Shown: piece by piece, positions 32,477 to 45,227 of the stretch
Layout of the letters: every line of letters starts with the position of its first letter
Numbering within the stretch: position 1 is the first letter of the stretch
Source of the DNA: Sphingomonas pokkalii
Lineage (GTDB): Bacteria; Pseudomonadota; Alphaproteobacteria; Sphingomonadales; Sphingomonadaceae
NCBI RefSeq assembly: GCF_003096275.1
Contig: NZ_QENQ01000001.1
Location: 2,290,731-2,354,730, forward strand
DNA: 64,000 bases
Direction of reading: 5' to 3'
Notes under the pieces: generated by a model
What the model was told of the DNA's origin: nothing
The model's input: the letters and a program-made list of their open reading frames with translations, nothing else
The model's database searches: none
Made by a program: the position numbers and the translations under genes

Positions 32477-32911
32477 TCAGCGAACGGTTGCGGCCGCCGT
32501 CAGATCGGCCTCCGCCGTCACCGTACGCCCGCTGGCGAAGCGCAAGGTCAGCGGCACCTTCTCGCCGGGGTGTACATTCGGCACCACCCCGAAGAGCATT
32601 ACGTGCTTGCCGCCCGGCGCGAACCGTATCGCGCCGCCCACCGGGACGTCCACGGTCTGCAGCGAGACCATTTGCGCCATGCCGCCTGCATCCTTCACAC
32701 TTTCGTGAATCTCCGCCCGATCCGCCGCACGGGTGGATACCGAAATCAGCGTTTCCGCCTCCCGTCCGCCCCGCAGCGTGAAATAGGCCGAGCCGGGCTG
32801 GCCGGCCACGGCGGGCAGGCGAATCCAAGCGCCGTCCACCTTCACGCCGTCCGCCTGGGGCGAACAGGCCGCCAGGATCGTTACCGCAGCAAGCCCCGCC
32901 AGAGTCCGCAT
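32477..32911 (-). CDS. PCu(A)C-type periplasmic copper chaperone, lipoprotein
   Basis: Copper chaperone that delivers Cu(I) to the CuA or CuB site of cytochrome oxidase, 144 residues from ATG 32911 (MRTLAGLAAVTILAACSPQA). The lipobox ending in LAAC puts the lipid on Cys16, so the protein is anchored in a membrane facing the periplasm. The copper motif is complete: His in AEIHESVKD, Met in GGMAQM, then PGGKHVMLFG with the final His and Met. It converges with radC, and its promoter region is shared with dnaK on the other strand. Confidence 0.93.
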   Translation of the reverse strand: MRTLAGLAAVTILAACSPQADGVKVDGAWIRLPAVAGQPGSAYFTLRGGREAETLISVSTRAADRAEIHESVKDAGGMAQMVSLQTVDVPVGGAIRFAPGGKHVMLFGVVPNVHPGEKVPLTLRFASGRTVTAEADLTAAATVR

Positions 32912-32961
32912 TCGGCATCCTCCCTTATGTGATTTGGGAAATCTTGTAGAAACCCAGCCGT

Positions 32962-32989
32962 CTTGCGGCAAGGCACGACGCACCTATAT
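32962..32989 (+). promoter_or_regulatory. RpoH-type heat-shock promoter of dnaK
   Basis: CTTG at 32962-32965 and CCTATAT at 32983-32989 are separated by 17 bases, an exact fit to the alphaproteobacterial sigma-32 pattern CTTG-N17-CYTATNT as I recall it. The start of dnaK is 100 bases further on, leaving a leader of about 90 bases. Confidence 0.7.
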
Positions 32990-33089
32990 CCCCCCTCGGA
33001 CATCTGGACGGCGGCCGCCTCTTCTGGGGCCGGCATCCAGATAACGCTTATGAACCCTTTTGTTTCGATTGTGGGGGCCAACGAGGACC

Positions 33090-35000
<1,911 letters not shown>

Positions 35001-35003
35001 CAA

Positions 35004-35119
35004 CCCCCCTCCCTCTCCTCACCGGGGAGAGGGCCGGGGAGAGGGGGAGTGGGGCGGGTCGATGCAATCACCATCGAACCGGCCCCGCTCCCGTCCTTCT
35101 CCCTTGATGGGGAGAGGGC
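35004..35119. repeat. CCCTCTCCC palindromic element, copy 3, between dnaK and dnaJ
   Basis: The left hairpin is CCCTCTCCtcaccGGGGAGAG (about 35011-35033) and the right one CTTCTCCCTTGATGGGGAGA (about 35096-35118). Between them, 35052-35070 and 35075-35093 are mostly complementary (GGGTCGAT against ATCGAACC). The layout and motifs match the elements at 10808-10943 and 14848-14992. It separates the two genes of the chaperone operon and could act as a partial terminator or an mRNA-processing hairpin. Confidence 0.65.
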
Positions 35120-35126
35120 TTTCTTG

Positions 35127-36245
35127 ATGACCACCGAAGTCGATTATTACGAACTGCTCCAGGTCGAGCGCACCGCGGACGATGCGACGATCAAATCGTC
35201 CTACCGCAAGCTCGCGATGAAATATCACCCGGACAAGAATGCCGGGTGCAAGGAATCCGAGGCCAAGTTCAAGGCGATCAGCGAAGCCTATGACTGCCTG
35301 AAGGATCCTCAGAAGCGCGCGGCCTATGACCGCTTCGGCCATGCCGCCTTCCAGAACGGCGGCGGCGGCCATCATGGCGGCCAGGGCGATTTCGGCGCGT
35401 TCAGCGATATCTTCGAAAGCGTGTTCGGCGAATTCATGGGCGGCGGGCGCGGCGGCGGCCGTCAGCAGCGGCGCGGCGCCGATCTGCGCTACGACATGGA
35501 AATCTCGCTCGAACAGGCGTTCCACGGCCATTCGACCGAGATCACCATCGACGTCTCCGGGCCCTGCGAAACCTGTCACGGCTCGGGCGCGACCCCGGGC
35601 ACCAAGGCCAAGACCTGCACCACCTGCGGCGGCCACGGCAAGGTCCGTGCCCAGCAGGGCTTCTTCATGGTCGAGCGTACCTGCCCCACCTGCCATGGCG
35701 CCGGCGAGGTGATCGCCGAGCCCTGCCGCAGCTGCCGCGGCGAGGGCCGGACCGACAAGACCAAGACGCTCAAGATCGAGATTCCGCCCGGCGTCGACGA
35801 AGGCACCCGCATCCGCCTTAGCGGCGAGGGCGAGGCCGGCGCGCGCGGGGCCCCTGCGGGCGATCTCTACATCTTCCTCCACGTGACGCGCCATTCGCTC
35901 TACGAGCGGCAGGGCACGACGCTCTACGCCAACGCGCCGATCAGCTTCACCACGGCGGCGCTGGGCGGCGAGATCCGCATTCCGGGCCTCGACGGCGAGG
36001 AGCATGTGATCAAGATTCACCCCGGCACCCAGTCCGGCCGCGAGATGCGCCATCGCGGCGCCGGCATGCCGGTGCTCCAGGGCCGCGGCCGCGGCGATCT
36101 GGTCGTGCGGCTGGAGGTGGAGACGCCGACCAAGCTGACGGCGAAGCAGCGCGAGCTGTTGGAAGAGTTCCGCAAGACCGAGACGGGCGAGGAATGCCCG
36201 CAGTCGAGCGGGTTCTTCGCCAAGCTGAAGGCTGCCCTGGGTTGA
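35127..36245 (+). CDS. dnaJ: chaperone DnaJ (Hsp40)
   Basis: Type I Hsp40 co-chaperone that hands clients to DnaK and stimulates its ATPase, 372 residues from ATG 35127 (MTTEVDYYELLQVERTADDA). The J domain carries KYHPDKN near residue 33, the Gly/Phe-rich segment lies near 72-115 (FQNGGGGHHGGQGDFGAF), and four zinc CxxCxGxG repeats are visible: CETCHGSG, CTTCGGHG, CPTCHGAG and CRSCRGEG. A longer frame upstream runs through the repeat element and is rejected. Length and domains are normal. Confidence 0.99.
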   Translation: MTTEVDYYELLQVERTADDATIKSSYRKLAMKYHPDKNAGCKESEAKFKAISEAYDCLKDPQKRAAYDRFGHAAFQNGGGGHHGGQGDFGAFSDIFESVFGEFMGGGRGGGRQQRRGADLRYDMEISLEQAFHGHSTEITIDVSGPCETCHGSGATPGTKAKTCTTCGGHGKVRAQQGFFMVERTCPTCHGAGEVIAEPCRSCRGEGRTDKTKTLKIEIPPGVDEGTRIRLSGEGEAGARGAPAGDLYIFLHVTRHSLYERQGTTLYANAPISFTTAALGGEIRIPGLDGEEHVIKIHPGTQSGREMRHRGAGMPVLQGRGRGDLVVRLEVETPTKLTAKQRELLEEFRKTETGEECPQSSGFFAKLKAALG

Positions 36246-36276
36246 GCTTGCATGTACTAGGTCTGCCCTACCAGTC

Positions 36277-36370
36277 GTCATCCCGGCGAAAGCCGGGATC
36301 CATTGGGGTCGCCGTACCGGCTTTTGCCATGACCGAGTGGCGAATGGATCCCGGCTTCCGCCGGCATGAC
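36277..36370. repeat. palindromic REP-like repeat pair, copy 2
   Basis: Left arm 36277-36305 (GTCATCCCGGCGAAAGCCGG then GATCCATTG) and right arm 36342-36370 (GAATGGATCCCGGCTTCCGC then CGGCATGAC) are inverted copies of one another, each folding into its own hairpin with GCCGG/CCGGC stems. The outer GTCAT/ATGAC and inner GATCCATT/AATGGATC motifs are shared with copy 1 at 9583-9680. It lies between dnaJ and the next gene on the same strand. Confidence 0.87.
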
Positions 36371-36387
36371 AATTTGCGGGGCATCGC

Positions 36388-37056
36388 ATGACCCCCCGCG
36401 AATTGCTCGACACCGCCGACGTCCCCGGCGGCGAACCGCTGCGGCTGTTCCGCCGGGGCGAGGATCATATGATCGTGCTCGAACGCAACGAGCTGATGAA
36501 CAGCCGGATGAGCGGTTCGGAAGAAGCGCTGGCGGTGATGACGCTCGAACGGCTCGGAAAGCGCGAGGCACGGGTACTGATCGGCGGCTATGGCATGGGC
36601 TTCACGCTCCGCGCCGCGCTGGCGGTACTGGGAAACAACGCCAAGGTCACCGTCGCCGAGCTGGTTCCGAAGATCGTCGACTGGGCACGCGGGCCGATGG
36701 CAGCGCTGACCAATGGGTGTCTCGACGACCCGCGCGTTCAGGTGGTTTTCGACGATGTCGGCCGGGTGATTGCCGGCGGGCACGGTGCGTATGACGCGAT
36801 ATTGCTCGACGTGGATAACGGCCCGGACGGTCTCACCCGTGTCGGCAATGACGGGCTCTATTCGATGCGGGGCCTCGATTCGGCACGGCAGGCACTACGT
36901 CCGGGCGGCATTCTCGCCGTCTGGTCGGCAGCACCCGACCCAGCCTTTGCCCGCCGGATGCGCGATTCGGGCTTTGTCGTCGAGGAAGTGGCGGTCCGTG
37001 CTCGTTCGAACGGCAAGGGGCCACGCCACATCCTCTGGTTCGGCAAGCGCCGCTAG
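36388..37056 (+). CDS. spermidine synthase-like SAM-dependent protein
   Basis: Rossmann-fold protein of 222 residues related to spermidine synthases. The nucleotide-type motif VLIGGYGMGFTLRAAL near 63-78, the acidic AELVPKIVDWARGPM and YDAILLDVDNGPDGLT match the SpeE-type aminopropyl/methyl-transferase core. The N-terminal tetramerisation domain of true SpeE is missing and the putrescine pocket residues are not recognisable, so the real substrate is doubtful; a SAM-dependent methyltransferase is possible. It stands alone after a palindromic repeat. Confidence 0.8.
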   Translation: MTPRELLDTADVPGGEPLRLFRRGEDHMIVLERNELMNSRMSGSEEALAVMTLERLGKREARVLIGGYGMGFTLRAALAVLGNNAKVTVAELVPKIVDWARGPMAALTNGCLDDPRVQVVFDDVGRVIAGGHGAYDAILLDVDNGPDGLTRVGNDGLYSMRGLDSARQALRPGGILAVWSAAPDPAFARRMRDSGFVVEEVAVRARSNGKGPRHILWFGKRR

Positions 37057-37129
37057 CGGCGATCACGGCGCTATCGCGATCGTCCCGGCTATGGCAGGCT
37101 GCCTGAATCGGGAATCCAGGAGAGATGCC

Positions 37130-37615
37130 GTGAAGATCCTTGCCTGCGCCTGCGCTCTTGCCACGGCGCCCCTGCTTCCCGCCCCTGCCAACGCGCAGGC
37201 CGCGACCGACCTGACTGCCTTTGCCGGCAACAACGACGTCAAGGCCCAGATCCGCGCGATGCTGGCCGAAATGAAGCCCGATCAGGGCTTTATGTGGCGC
37301 CCGCTGGTCCGAGACGGCGCGCAGATTGCTGCGATCGAGGTCTGGAAGAAGCCCGGTCGCCCTGCCGTCCACCCCGCCGACGCCGAATATGCCATCGTGC
37401 TGGAAGGTGCCGGCACGCTGGTCTCCGGGGGCACGCTCGCCGAACCGCAGACGCGCCGCGCCGATCTGGTGGAAGGCGTCCGCATCGTGGGCGGCACCAC
37501 CCGTTCGCTTGCTCCCGGCGATGTCATCCTGGTGCCGGCCGGCGTGCCGCACTGGTTCGGGATCACTGGCGATCGGCTGGTCCTGCTGGGCATCAAGCTG
37601 CCCCGCGCCCAATAA
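37130..37615 (+). CDS. cupin domain-containing secreted protein
   Basis: Exported cupin of 161 residues. The start is the GTG at 37130 seven bases after AGGAGA, giving VKILACACALATAPLLPAPA, a signal peptide ending ANA-Q. The single cupin barrel is seen in PAVHPADAEYAIVLEGAGTL (metal motif 1 with one His and Glu) and SLAPGDVILVPAGVPHWFGI (motif 2 with Pro-x-x-x-x-His). Metal binding is likely; the reaction is unknown. It lies 73 bases after the spermidine-synthase-like gene and converges with the bacteriophytochrome gene. Confidence 0.85.
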   Translation: MKILACACALATAPLLPAPANAQAATDLTAFAGNNDVKAQIRAMLAEMKPDQGFMWRPLVRDGAQIAAIEVWKKPGRPAVHPADAEYAIVLEGAGTLVSGGTLAEPQTRRADLVEGVRIVGGTTRSLAPGDVILVPAGVPHWFGITGDRLVLLGIKLPRAQ

Positions 37616-37638
37616 TCCGGCAGCTCGGCCGCCCCGCC

Positions 37639-40221
37639 CTATCGCCCGAGCAGCCCTTCCAGCATTCGGGCCATATTCACCGCGGTATATGGCTTCTGCA
37701 GCACCGGCACGCCCCGGTGCTCCGCATCCAGTTGCAACTGCTCGCCATAACCGGTGGCGAAGGCATAGGGCACACCGTCGGCCCGCAGCCGATCGGCAAT
37801 CGTCAGGCTGGTCTCTGCACCCAGATTGACATCGAGGATCGCCACATCGAACCGGCCCCTGTCAATCTCTTCCATTGCCGGCGCGATCGAGGCGACGGTC
37901 ACCACCCGGTCGGCGCCTAGCCGCACCAGGATATCCTCCGCGTCCATGGCGATGATCAGGCTGTCTTCCACCAGCAGCACCTGACCCTTCAGTACCGGGC
38001 GGAGCCCGCCCTCGGTCGGCACCGGCACGACCTCCTCGGGTGCCTTGCCCTGCCGCGACGCCGATTCCCCGTCGAGCACCACGTGCCGCGCGGGGATGCA
38101 GAACTCCGCTTCCAGCCCGGTCAGAGGGTAGCGCACGGTCGCCTTGCCGCCCAGGTCGTAGGGCACGGAGCGCTGGATGATCGTCGTCCCGAATCCCTGC
38201 CGCGTCGGCGGCTGCACCGCCGGCCCGCCGCGTTCCCGCCACTCGATCCGGCAATCACCTTCGGTATCGAGCCACCAGCGCACCGAAACCGTGCCGCTAT
38301 CCGAAAGCGCGCCATATTTGGCGGAATTGGTCATCAGCTCGTGAAAAACCAGCGCCAGCGTCGAAAAGGCGGCAGGGCGCAGCAGCACCATCGGGCCATC
38401 CTGCTCCAGACGACCCGATCGTTCGCCGAGATAGGCCGCCGCCTCGGTGCGCAGCAGCCGTCCCAGCGGCGCCGGCGCCCAATTGTCTTCGGTAATCTGA
38501 TCATGCGCGCGTGCCAGCGCTTCGATCCGTCCTTCCAGCAGCCGGATATAAGCACCTGCATCGATCCCCGGTGCACGCGACTGGCGCACCAGGCCGCGAA
38601 TCAGGCCCAAGATGTTGCGCACCCGGTGATTCAGCTCGGCAATCAGCAGTTCCTGGCGTTCGGAGGCGCGCTGCCGCTCCTCCTGCGCATCGTCGGAAAG
38701 GCGTAACACCACTTCGATCAGCGAGGCGCGCAGCACTTCGGCGATGCGCAATTCGGGATCGGTGAACGGCAGCGATCGGCCGCGCACTTCCTGGCTCCAG
38801 GCTTCGAAGCTCTGGCGCGGCGTCAACCGCGCGCCATGCGGGCCCAGCTCGGCAGGCTTGTGCGGATCGCCGCCCCAGGTGACCGTACGCACCAGTTCCT
38901 GACGGAACAGCAGCACATAGTCGCGCGGAGAGCGGCTGATCGGAATCGCCAGCAGACCGGCGCCGACATCGGCATAGTCCGCGGCCTGCGGCAACACGTC
39001 CGCCAGATGATCGGTCGCGAATACCCTGCCCGATGCCATGGCGTTCAGCCGCCGCACGATCGTGGCAAAGGCGGCGGGCGGTGGTGTGGCGCCGCTATAG
39101 GCGACCTTGCCGCCGATCCAGATCGCGATGCCGTCGCACGGCACCACCTCGCGCAACCGGCTGCCCAGCCATTCGGGCTCGTCGAGCAGTCCGCCATCGC
39201 TCGCCACCGCGGCCAGCAGCCGGTCACTCGTCGCCCGCGCCGCCGCCTCATAGATGGAAAGCGCCTTGCGCTCGCGGCTCTCCAGCTTCAGCGCGAACAT
39301 CTGGCCGAACAGTTCGGCCATCGATCGCCGCTCGAATCCCGGACAGCGCGGACCACCATAATGATGGCACGCGAACAGACCCCAGAGCTTGCCCTCGACG
39401 ATGATCGAAATGGACAGGGAGGCGCGAACCCCCATGTTCTTCAAATATTCGATATGGATCGGCGACACCGAGCGCAGCACGGAAAGCGACAGGTCGAGCG
39501 GCGCGCCGAATTCGTCCCGCGGGGGCACGATGGGCACCGGCTTTCCGTCGACATCCGCGATAATGCGGAACGGCGTGCGGAGATACAGGCGCCTCGCCTG
39601 GGTTGGGATGTCGCTCGCCGGGTAGCGCAGGTCAAGGAAGCTGCCGATGCCGCTGCGCGCCGCTTCCGCCACCACCACGCCCGATCCGTCGCGTTCGAAT
39701 CGATAGACCATCACCCGATCGAACCCGGTCAGCGCCCGCACCTGCCGCGCGCCTTCGTGGAAGAAATCGGCGAGCGCGTCCTTCTCGTCCAGCCGGCCCA
39801 TCATCGCGCGCAGCGTGCTGGCGGTATCGCCCGCCGTATCGGCGGTGCAGGGTTCGCCCTCGACGATGATGGTATCGCCGCTCACATGCAGCGCCAGATC
39901 ATAGGCGCCGTCCCGCCCACGCAGCGCGTGCACCCCGAACAGTCGCTCCAGCGCATCGTCGCCACGCAACAGCGTCAGCCGATTGCGCAGCGCATGGATC
40001 GCCTCGTCGTGGAAATAGCTGCTGGCATGGGTGCCCAGCATCTCGTCCGCGGCAAGATCGAAATGGCGCGCGACATTCGCCGATGCGCGCCGGATCATCC
40101 AGTCGCTCGAAAATGCGATCAGGAAGCCGAAGGGCTGGATCGCGCCGAGCTGATGGATCGGTTCGCGATCACAATTGCTCAGGTCGACCTGAAATCCGCC
40201 ATCGTCCACCGCCAGCACCAC
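37639..40221 (-). CDS. bphP: bacteriophytochrome-HWE histidine kinase-receiver fusion
   Basis: Red/far-red photoreceptor kinase of 860 residues that uses biliverdin. The chromophore Cys17 is in LSNCDREPIHQLGAIQPFG at the front of the PAS domain. The GAF domain has DLRYPASDIPTQAR and FACHHYGG, and the PHY domain the tongue motif TPRQSFEAWS (PRxSF). The kinase is of the HWE class: H-box ELNHRVRNILGL near 528 and the WxE motif in IEWRERGG. A receiver domain follows (VLLVEDSLIIAMD, phospho-Asp in VAILDVNLG). The GTG start directly abuts the bphO stop, so the apoprotein and chromophore synthesis are coupled. The output partner is not in the window; general-stress PhyR-type signalling is one option. 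Confidence 0.95.
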   Translation of the reverse strand: MVLAVDDGGFQVDLSNCDREPIHQLGAIQPFGFLIAFSSDWMIRRASANVARHFDLAADEMLGTHASSYFHDEAIHALRNRLTLLRGDDALERLFGVHALRGRDGAYDLALHVSGDTIIVEGEPCTADTAGDTASTLRAMMGRLDEKDALADFFHEGARQVRALTGFDRVMVYRFERDGSGVVVAEAARSGIGSFLDLRYPASDIPTQARRLYLRTPFRIIADVDGKPVPIVPPRDEFGAPLDLSLSVLRSVSPIHIEYLKNMGVRASLSISIIVEGKLWGLFACHHYGGPRCPGFERRSMAELFGQMFALKLESRERKALSIYEAAARATSDRLLAAVASDGGLLDEPEWLGSRLREVVPCDGIAIWIGGKVAYSGATPPPAAFATIVRRLNAMASGRVFATDHLADVLPQAADYADVGAGLLAIPISRSPRDYVLLFRQELVRTVTWGGDPHKPAELGPHGARLTPRQSFEAWSQEVRGRSLPFTDPELRIAEVLRASLIEVVLRLSDDAQEERQRASERQELLIAELNHRVRNILGLIRGLVRQSRAPGIDAGAYIRLLEGRIEALARAHDQITEDNWAPAPLGRLLRTEAAAYLGERSGRLEQDGPMVLLRPAAFSTLALVFHELMTNSAKYGALSDSGTVSVRWWLDTEGDCRIEWRERGGPAVQPPTRQGFGTTIIQRSVPYDLGGKATVRYPLTGLEAEFCIPARHVVLDGESASRQGKAPEEVVPVPTEGGLRPVLKGQVLLVEDSLIIAMDAEDILVRLGADRVVTVASIAPAMEEIDRGRFDVAILDVNLGAETSLTIADRLRADGVPYAFATGYGEQLQLDAEHRGVPVLQKPYTAVNMARMLEGLLGR

Positions 40222-40767
40222 TCAACTCACCTTGTCCAACCACCGCGCCCCGGCGGCCTCGAACCGCCCGAAGGTCTGGTTGGCGGCGATGACGGCGACG
40301 TCCACAAGCTGCGGCTCGTAGAGTAGTGAATCGATTTTCGCCAGCAATTCCGGCCACATATGCGACGGTTGGTGGCTGGAGAGATAGGCGCGTGGCCAAT
40401 GATCCGGCACCCCGCGCGCCAGGAAGCGCGCGCCCAGGCGCGAGCCTTCCAGCACATAGAGCATCCCCGCCATCGCGGCGATTTCCGCTACGGCGCCGGC
40501 GGTTTCGGGGACCGAAACGGGCGCGCCCAGCGCGGCGAGATCGGCCCGGATAGACGGACCGCGTCGCCGCTGCGGCCAGTCCGCCGTCAGGCGCTCGGCC
40601 CCCCCGCGGTCGAGCAGCGCCTCGACCGGCAACACCGCCTCGGCGTGGGCGGCGAGCAATGCGGCATAGTCGTCGCGCCGTGTCAGGTCGAAACGGCCGA
40701 ACAGCGAATCGACCCGGGTATGGGCGTTCCCTGTCGCTTCGCGCAGGCGTCGATGCGTCGGGCTCAC
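40222..40767 (-). CDS. bphO: biliverdin-producing haem oxygenase
   Basis: Haem oxygenase of 181 residues that opens haem to biliverdin IX-alpha, the chromophore of the downstream phytochrome. The proximal haem ligand is His16 in ATGNAHTRVDSLFG, and the distal helix region with glycines is MLYVLEGSRLGARFLAR. Start is the GTG at 40767 (VSPTHRRLRE). The gene is immediately followed, with no gap, by bphP. Released iron and CO would be by-products. An inverted repeat with 13-base perfect arms lies 26-60 bases upstream. Confidence 0.94.
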   Translation of the reverse strand: MSPTHRRLREATGNAHTRVDSLFGRFDLTRRDDYAALLAAHAEAVLPVEALLDRGGAERLTADWPQRRRGPSIRADLAALGAPVSVPETAGAVAEIAAMAGMLYVLEGSRLGARFLARGVPDHWPRAYLSSHQPSHMWPELLAKIDSLLYEPQLVDVAVIAANQTFGRFEAAGARWLDKVS

Positions 40768-40792
40768 GCGGCTAGGTCGATCAGGAAGTTGC

Positions 40793-40827
40793 GATACACG
40801 GCGGAGAAAAATCGTCCGCCGTGTATC
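40793..40827. promoter_or_regulatory. 13-base perfect inverted repeat upstream of bphO
   Basis: GATACACGGCGGA at 40793-40805 and TCCGCCGTGTATC at 40815-40827 are perfect complements with a nine-base spacer. It lies between the purB stop (40856) and the bphO start (40767), both on the minus strand. No T tract follows the second arm in the direction of transcription, so it is either a tract-less purB terminator or an operator for bphOP. Confidence 0.6.
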
Positions 40828-40855
40828 CGTTCCATTATGGCCGAACCGGCCTTAG

Positions 40856-42172
40856 TCAGGCGGCGCCAAATACCCGCGCGAAGATCGTGTCGACATGGCG
40901 ATAGTGATAGCCGAGGTCGAACTTCTCCTCGATCACCTCCGGGCTGAGCGCCGCGGTGACTTCGGGATCGGCCTTGAGCAGTTCCATCAGCGACAGCTCG
41001 CCGTCGGACTCCCACACCTTCATCGCGTTGCGCTGGACGAGGCGATAGGCATCCTCGCGGCTGACCCCGGCCTGGGTCAGCGCCAGCAGCACGCGCTGCG
41101 AATGTACGAGGCCGCCCATGCGATCGAGATTCTTCTGCATCCGCACCGGATAGACGAGCAGCTTGTCGACCACGCCGGTCAGGCGGGCCAGTGCGAAGTC
41201 GAGCGTGATCGTCGCGTCCGGGCCGATATAGCGCTCGACCGAGGAGTGGCTGATGTCGCGCTCGTGCCACAGCGCCACATTCTCCAGCGCCGGGGTGACA
41301 TAGCCGCGCACCATGCGGGCGAGGCCGGTCAGGTTCTCGGTAAGTACCGGGTTGCGCTTGTGCGGCATCGCCGACGAGCCCTTCTGGCCCGGCGAGAAAT
41401 ACTCCTCCGCCTCCAGCACCTCGGTGCGCTGCAGGTGGCGGATTTCCACCGCGAGCCGCTCGATCGACGAGGCGATCACGCCCAGCGTGGCGAAGAACAT
41501 CGCGTGGCGGTCGCGCGGGATCACCTGGGTCGAGACCGGCTCGACCGACAGGCCCAGCTTCTCGGCCACGTGCTCCTCGACGCGCGGATCGATATTGGCG
41601 AAAGTGCCCACCGCGCCAGAGATCGCGCAGGTGGCGATGTCGGCGCGGGCGGCGAGCAGGCGCGCCTTGTTGCGCTGGAACTCGGCATGCGCCTCGGCCA
41701 GCTTGAGGCCGAAGGTGACCGGCTCGGCATGGATGCCGTGGCTGCGGCCGATCGTCGGCGTCATCTTGTGCTCGCGGGCGCGGCGCTCCAGCACCTCGAG
41801 CAGCGCATCGATATCGGCCAGCAGCAGGTCGCTGGCGCGGGCGAGCTGCACCGCGAGGCAGGTGTCGAGCACGTCGGAGCTGGTCATGCCCTGGTGCATG
41901 AAGCGGGCTTCCTCGCCCACCTGCTCGGCCACCCAGGTGAGGAAGGCGATCACGTCATGCTTGGTCACCGCCTCGATCGCATCGATCGCGGCGACGTCGA
42001 TCGCCGGCTTGGTCGCCCACCAGTCCCACAGCGCCTTGGCGGCGCTCTGCGGCACCACGCCCAGATCGGCGAGTGCCTGCGTGGCGTGCGCCTCGATCTC
42101 GAACCAGATGGCGAAGCGCGTCTCCGGCGACCAGATATCGGTCATCGCGGCGCGGGCATAACGGGGGACCAT
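40856..42172 (-). CDS. purB: adenylosuccinate lyase
   Basis: PurB splits fumarate from SAICAR and from adenylosuccinate in purine synthesis. The 438-residue protein starts at ATG 42172 (MVPRYARAAMTDIWSPETRF), in line with other alphaproteobacterial PurB; a longer frame upstream is Arg-rich and rejected. The fumarase/aspartase signature GQKGSSAMPHKRNPVLTE near residue 265-280 carries the catalytic serine, and IGRSHGIHAEPVTFGLKLAE the catalytic histidine. It is transcribed away from the PH-domain gene and lies near purL, though the two are not in one operon. Confidence 0.98.
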   Translation of the reverse strand: MVPRYARAAMTDIWSPETRFAIWFEIEAHATQALADLGVVPQSAAKALWDWWATKPAIDVAAIDAIEAVTKHDVIAFLTWVAEQVGEEARFMHQGMTSSDVLDTCLAVQLARASDLLLADIDALLEVLERRAREHKMTPTIGRSHGIHAEPVTFGLKLAEAHAEFQRNKARLLAARADIATCAISGAVGTFANIDPRVEEHVAEKLGLSVEPVSTQVIPRDRHAMFFATLGVIASSIERLAVEIRHLQRTEVLEAEEYFSPGQKGSSAMPHKRNPVLTENLTGLARMVRGYVTPALENVALWHERDISHSSVERYIGPDATITLDFALARLTGVVDKLLVYPVRMQKNLDRMGGLVHSQRVLLALTQAGVSREDAYRLVQRNAMKVWESDGELSLMELLKADPEVTAALSPEVIEEKFDLGYHYRHVDTIFARVFGAA

Positions 42173-42312
42173 GGCGTTCCTTCGTACGGGAGGGTGGCGC
42201 CCGGCACGTCCGGGCGGAAACGACGCGTCGCCCCTAGCAAGGCATCGCCGCACCGGCAACCAAGCGCCGCGGCGCGCCTTGCGGCCCCGCCCGGCCGGGC
42301 TATGATGAGGGC

Positions 42313-42765
42313 ATGGCGCAATTGATCGATCGATTCCGCGGTTCGACGCGGGGCTGGCTGAAGGGCTCGTTCGCGGGCTGGGGCACGCTGCTACTCTGTC
42401 TGATCGGCGTCGGGCTGATCATCATCGCGGTGCGCTGGATCGGCAATCGCTCGACGCTGTACGAAGTGACGGAAGATCGCCTGATTCTCTATCGCGGGAT
42501 CGTCCGCAAATCGATCGACGAGGTCGAACTCTATCGGGTGAAGGACGTGCGGCTCGATTATTCGATCGTCAACCAGATCTCCGGCATCGGCACGCTCACC
42601 ATCACCACATCGGACGAAACCACCCGCGGCGGCCCGCTGGTGATCCGCGACGTCGAATATGCCCGTGAGCGCCGCGAAAAGCTGCGCGAACTGGTCAGCA
42701 ATGCCCGGCGGGTGCGCGGCGTGCGCGAATTCGACATGGTACGCGAAGACCTGCACGACGGCTGA
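42313..42765 (+). CDS. PH (bPH2) domain membrane protein
   Basis: Membrane protein of 150 residues with a single or hairpin membrane segment (GTLLLCLIGVGLIIIAVRWI) followed by a bacterial PH domain (STLYEVTEDRLILYRGIVRK, YRVKDVRLDYSIVNQISGIG, TLTITTSDETTRGGPLVIRD). Such YdbS/YdbT-like proteins have no defined role; links to membrane stress have been proposed. The gene diverges from purB and precedes purL by 104 bases on the same strand. Confidence 0.88.
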   Translation: MAQLIDRFRGSTRGWLKGSFAGWGTLLLCLIGVGLIIIAVRWIGNRSTLYEVTEDRLILYRGIVRKSIDEVELYRVKDVRLDYSIVNQISGIGTLTITTSDETTRGGPLVIRDVEYARERREKLRELVSNARRVRGVREFDMVREDLHDG

Positions 42766-42869
42766 ACCGCTCCGATCCCGGATCAGGCGCCACCTAATCC
42801 CCAGCTTCCCGATCCGACTCGCAACTGCCGGGGTGACGCGCGCCCCGCACCCCGCTAAGGGGTCCGCCC

Positions 42870-45086
<2,217 letters not shown>

Positions 45087-45227
45087 TCCAGCACCGTGCC
45101 CAGCCATTGCCGCCGACGAGCGACTTGCGTCTGAATTGTTTCTGGCGGAAGGAGCGTCTGTGCGGCCGGTCCGATCCGGGGGAAAGCCACCCGCCGTCGC
45201 ACGCCGCAGACAGGAGATGCGCTAGGG

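Noticed and set aside
40764..41270. Extra minus-strand protein between purB and bphO
   Set aside because: It is an out-of-frame translation of the end of purB, with Arg-rich composition and no start signal.
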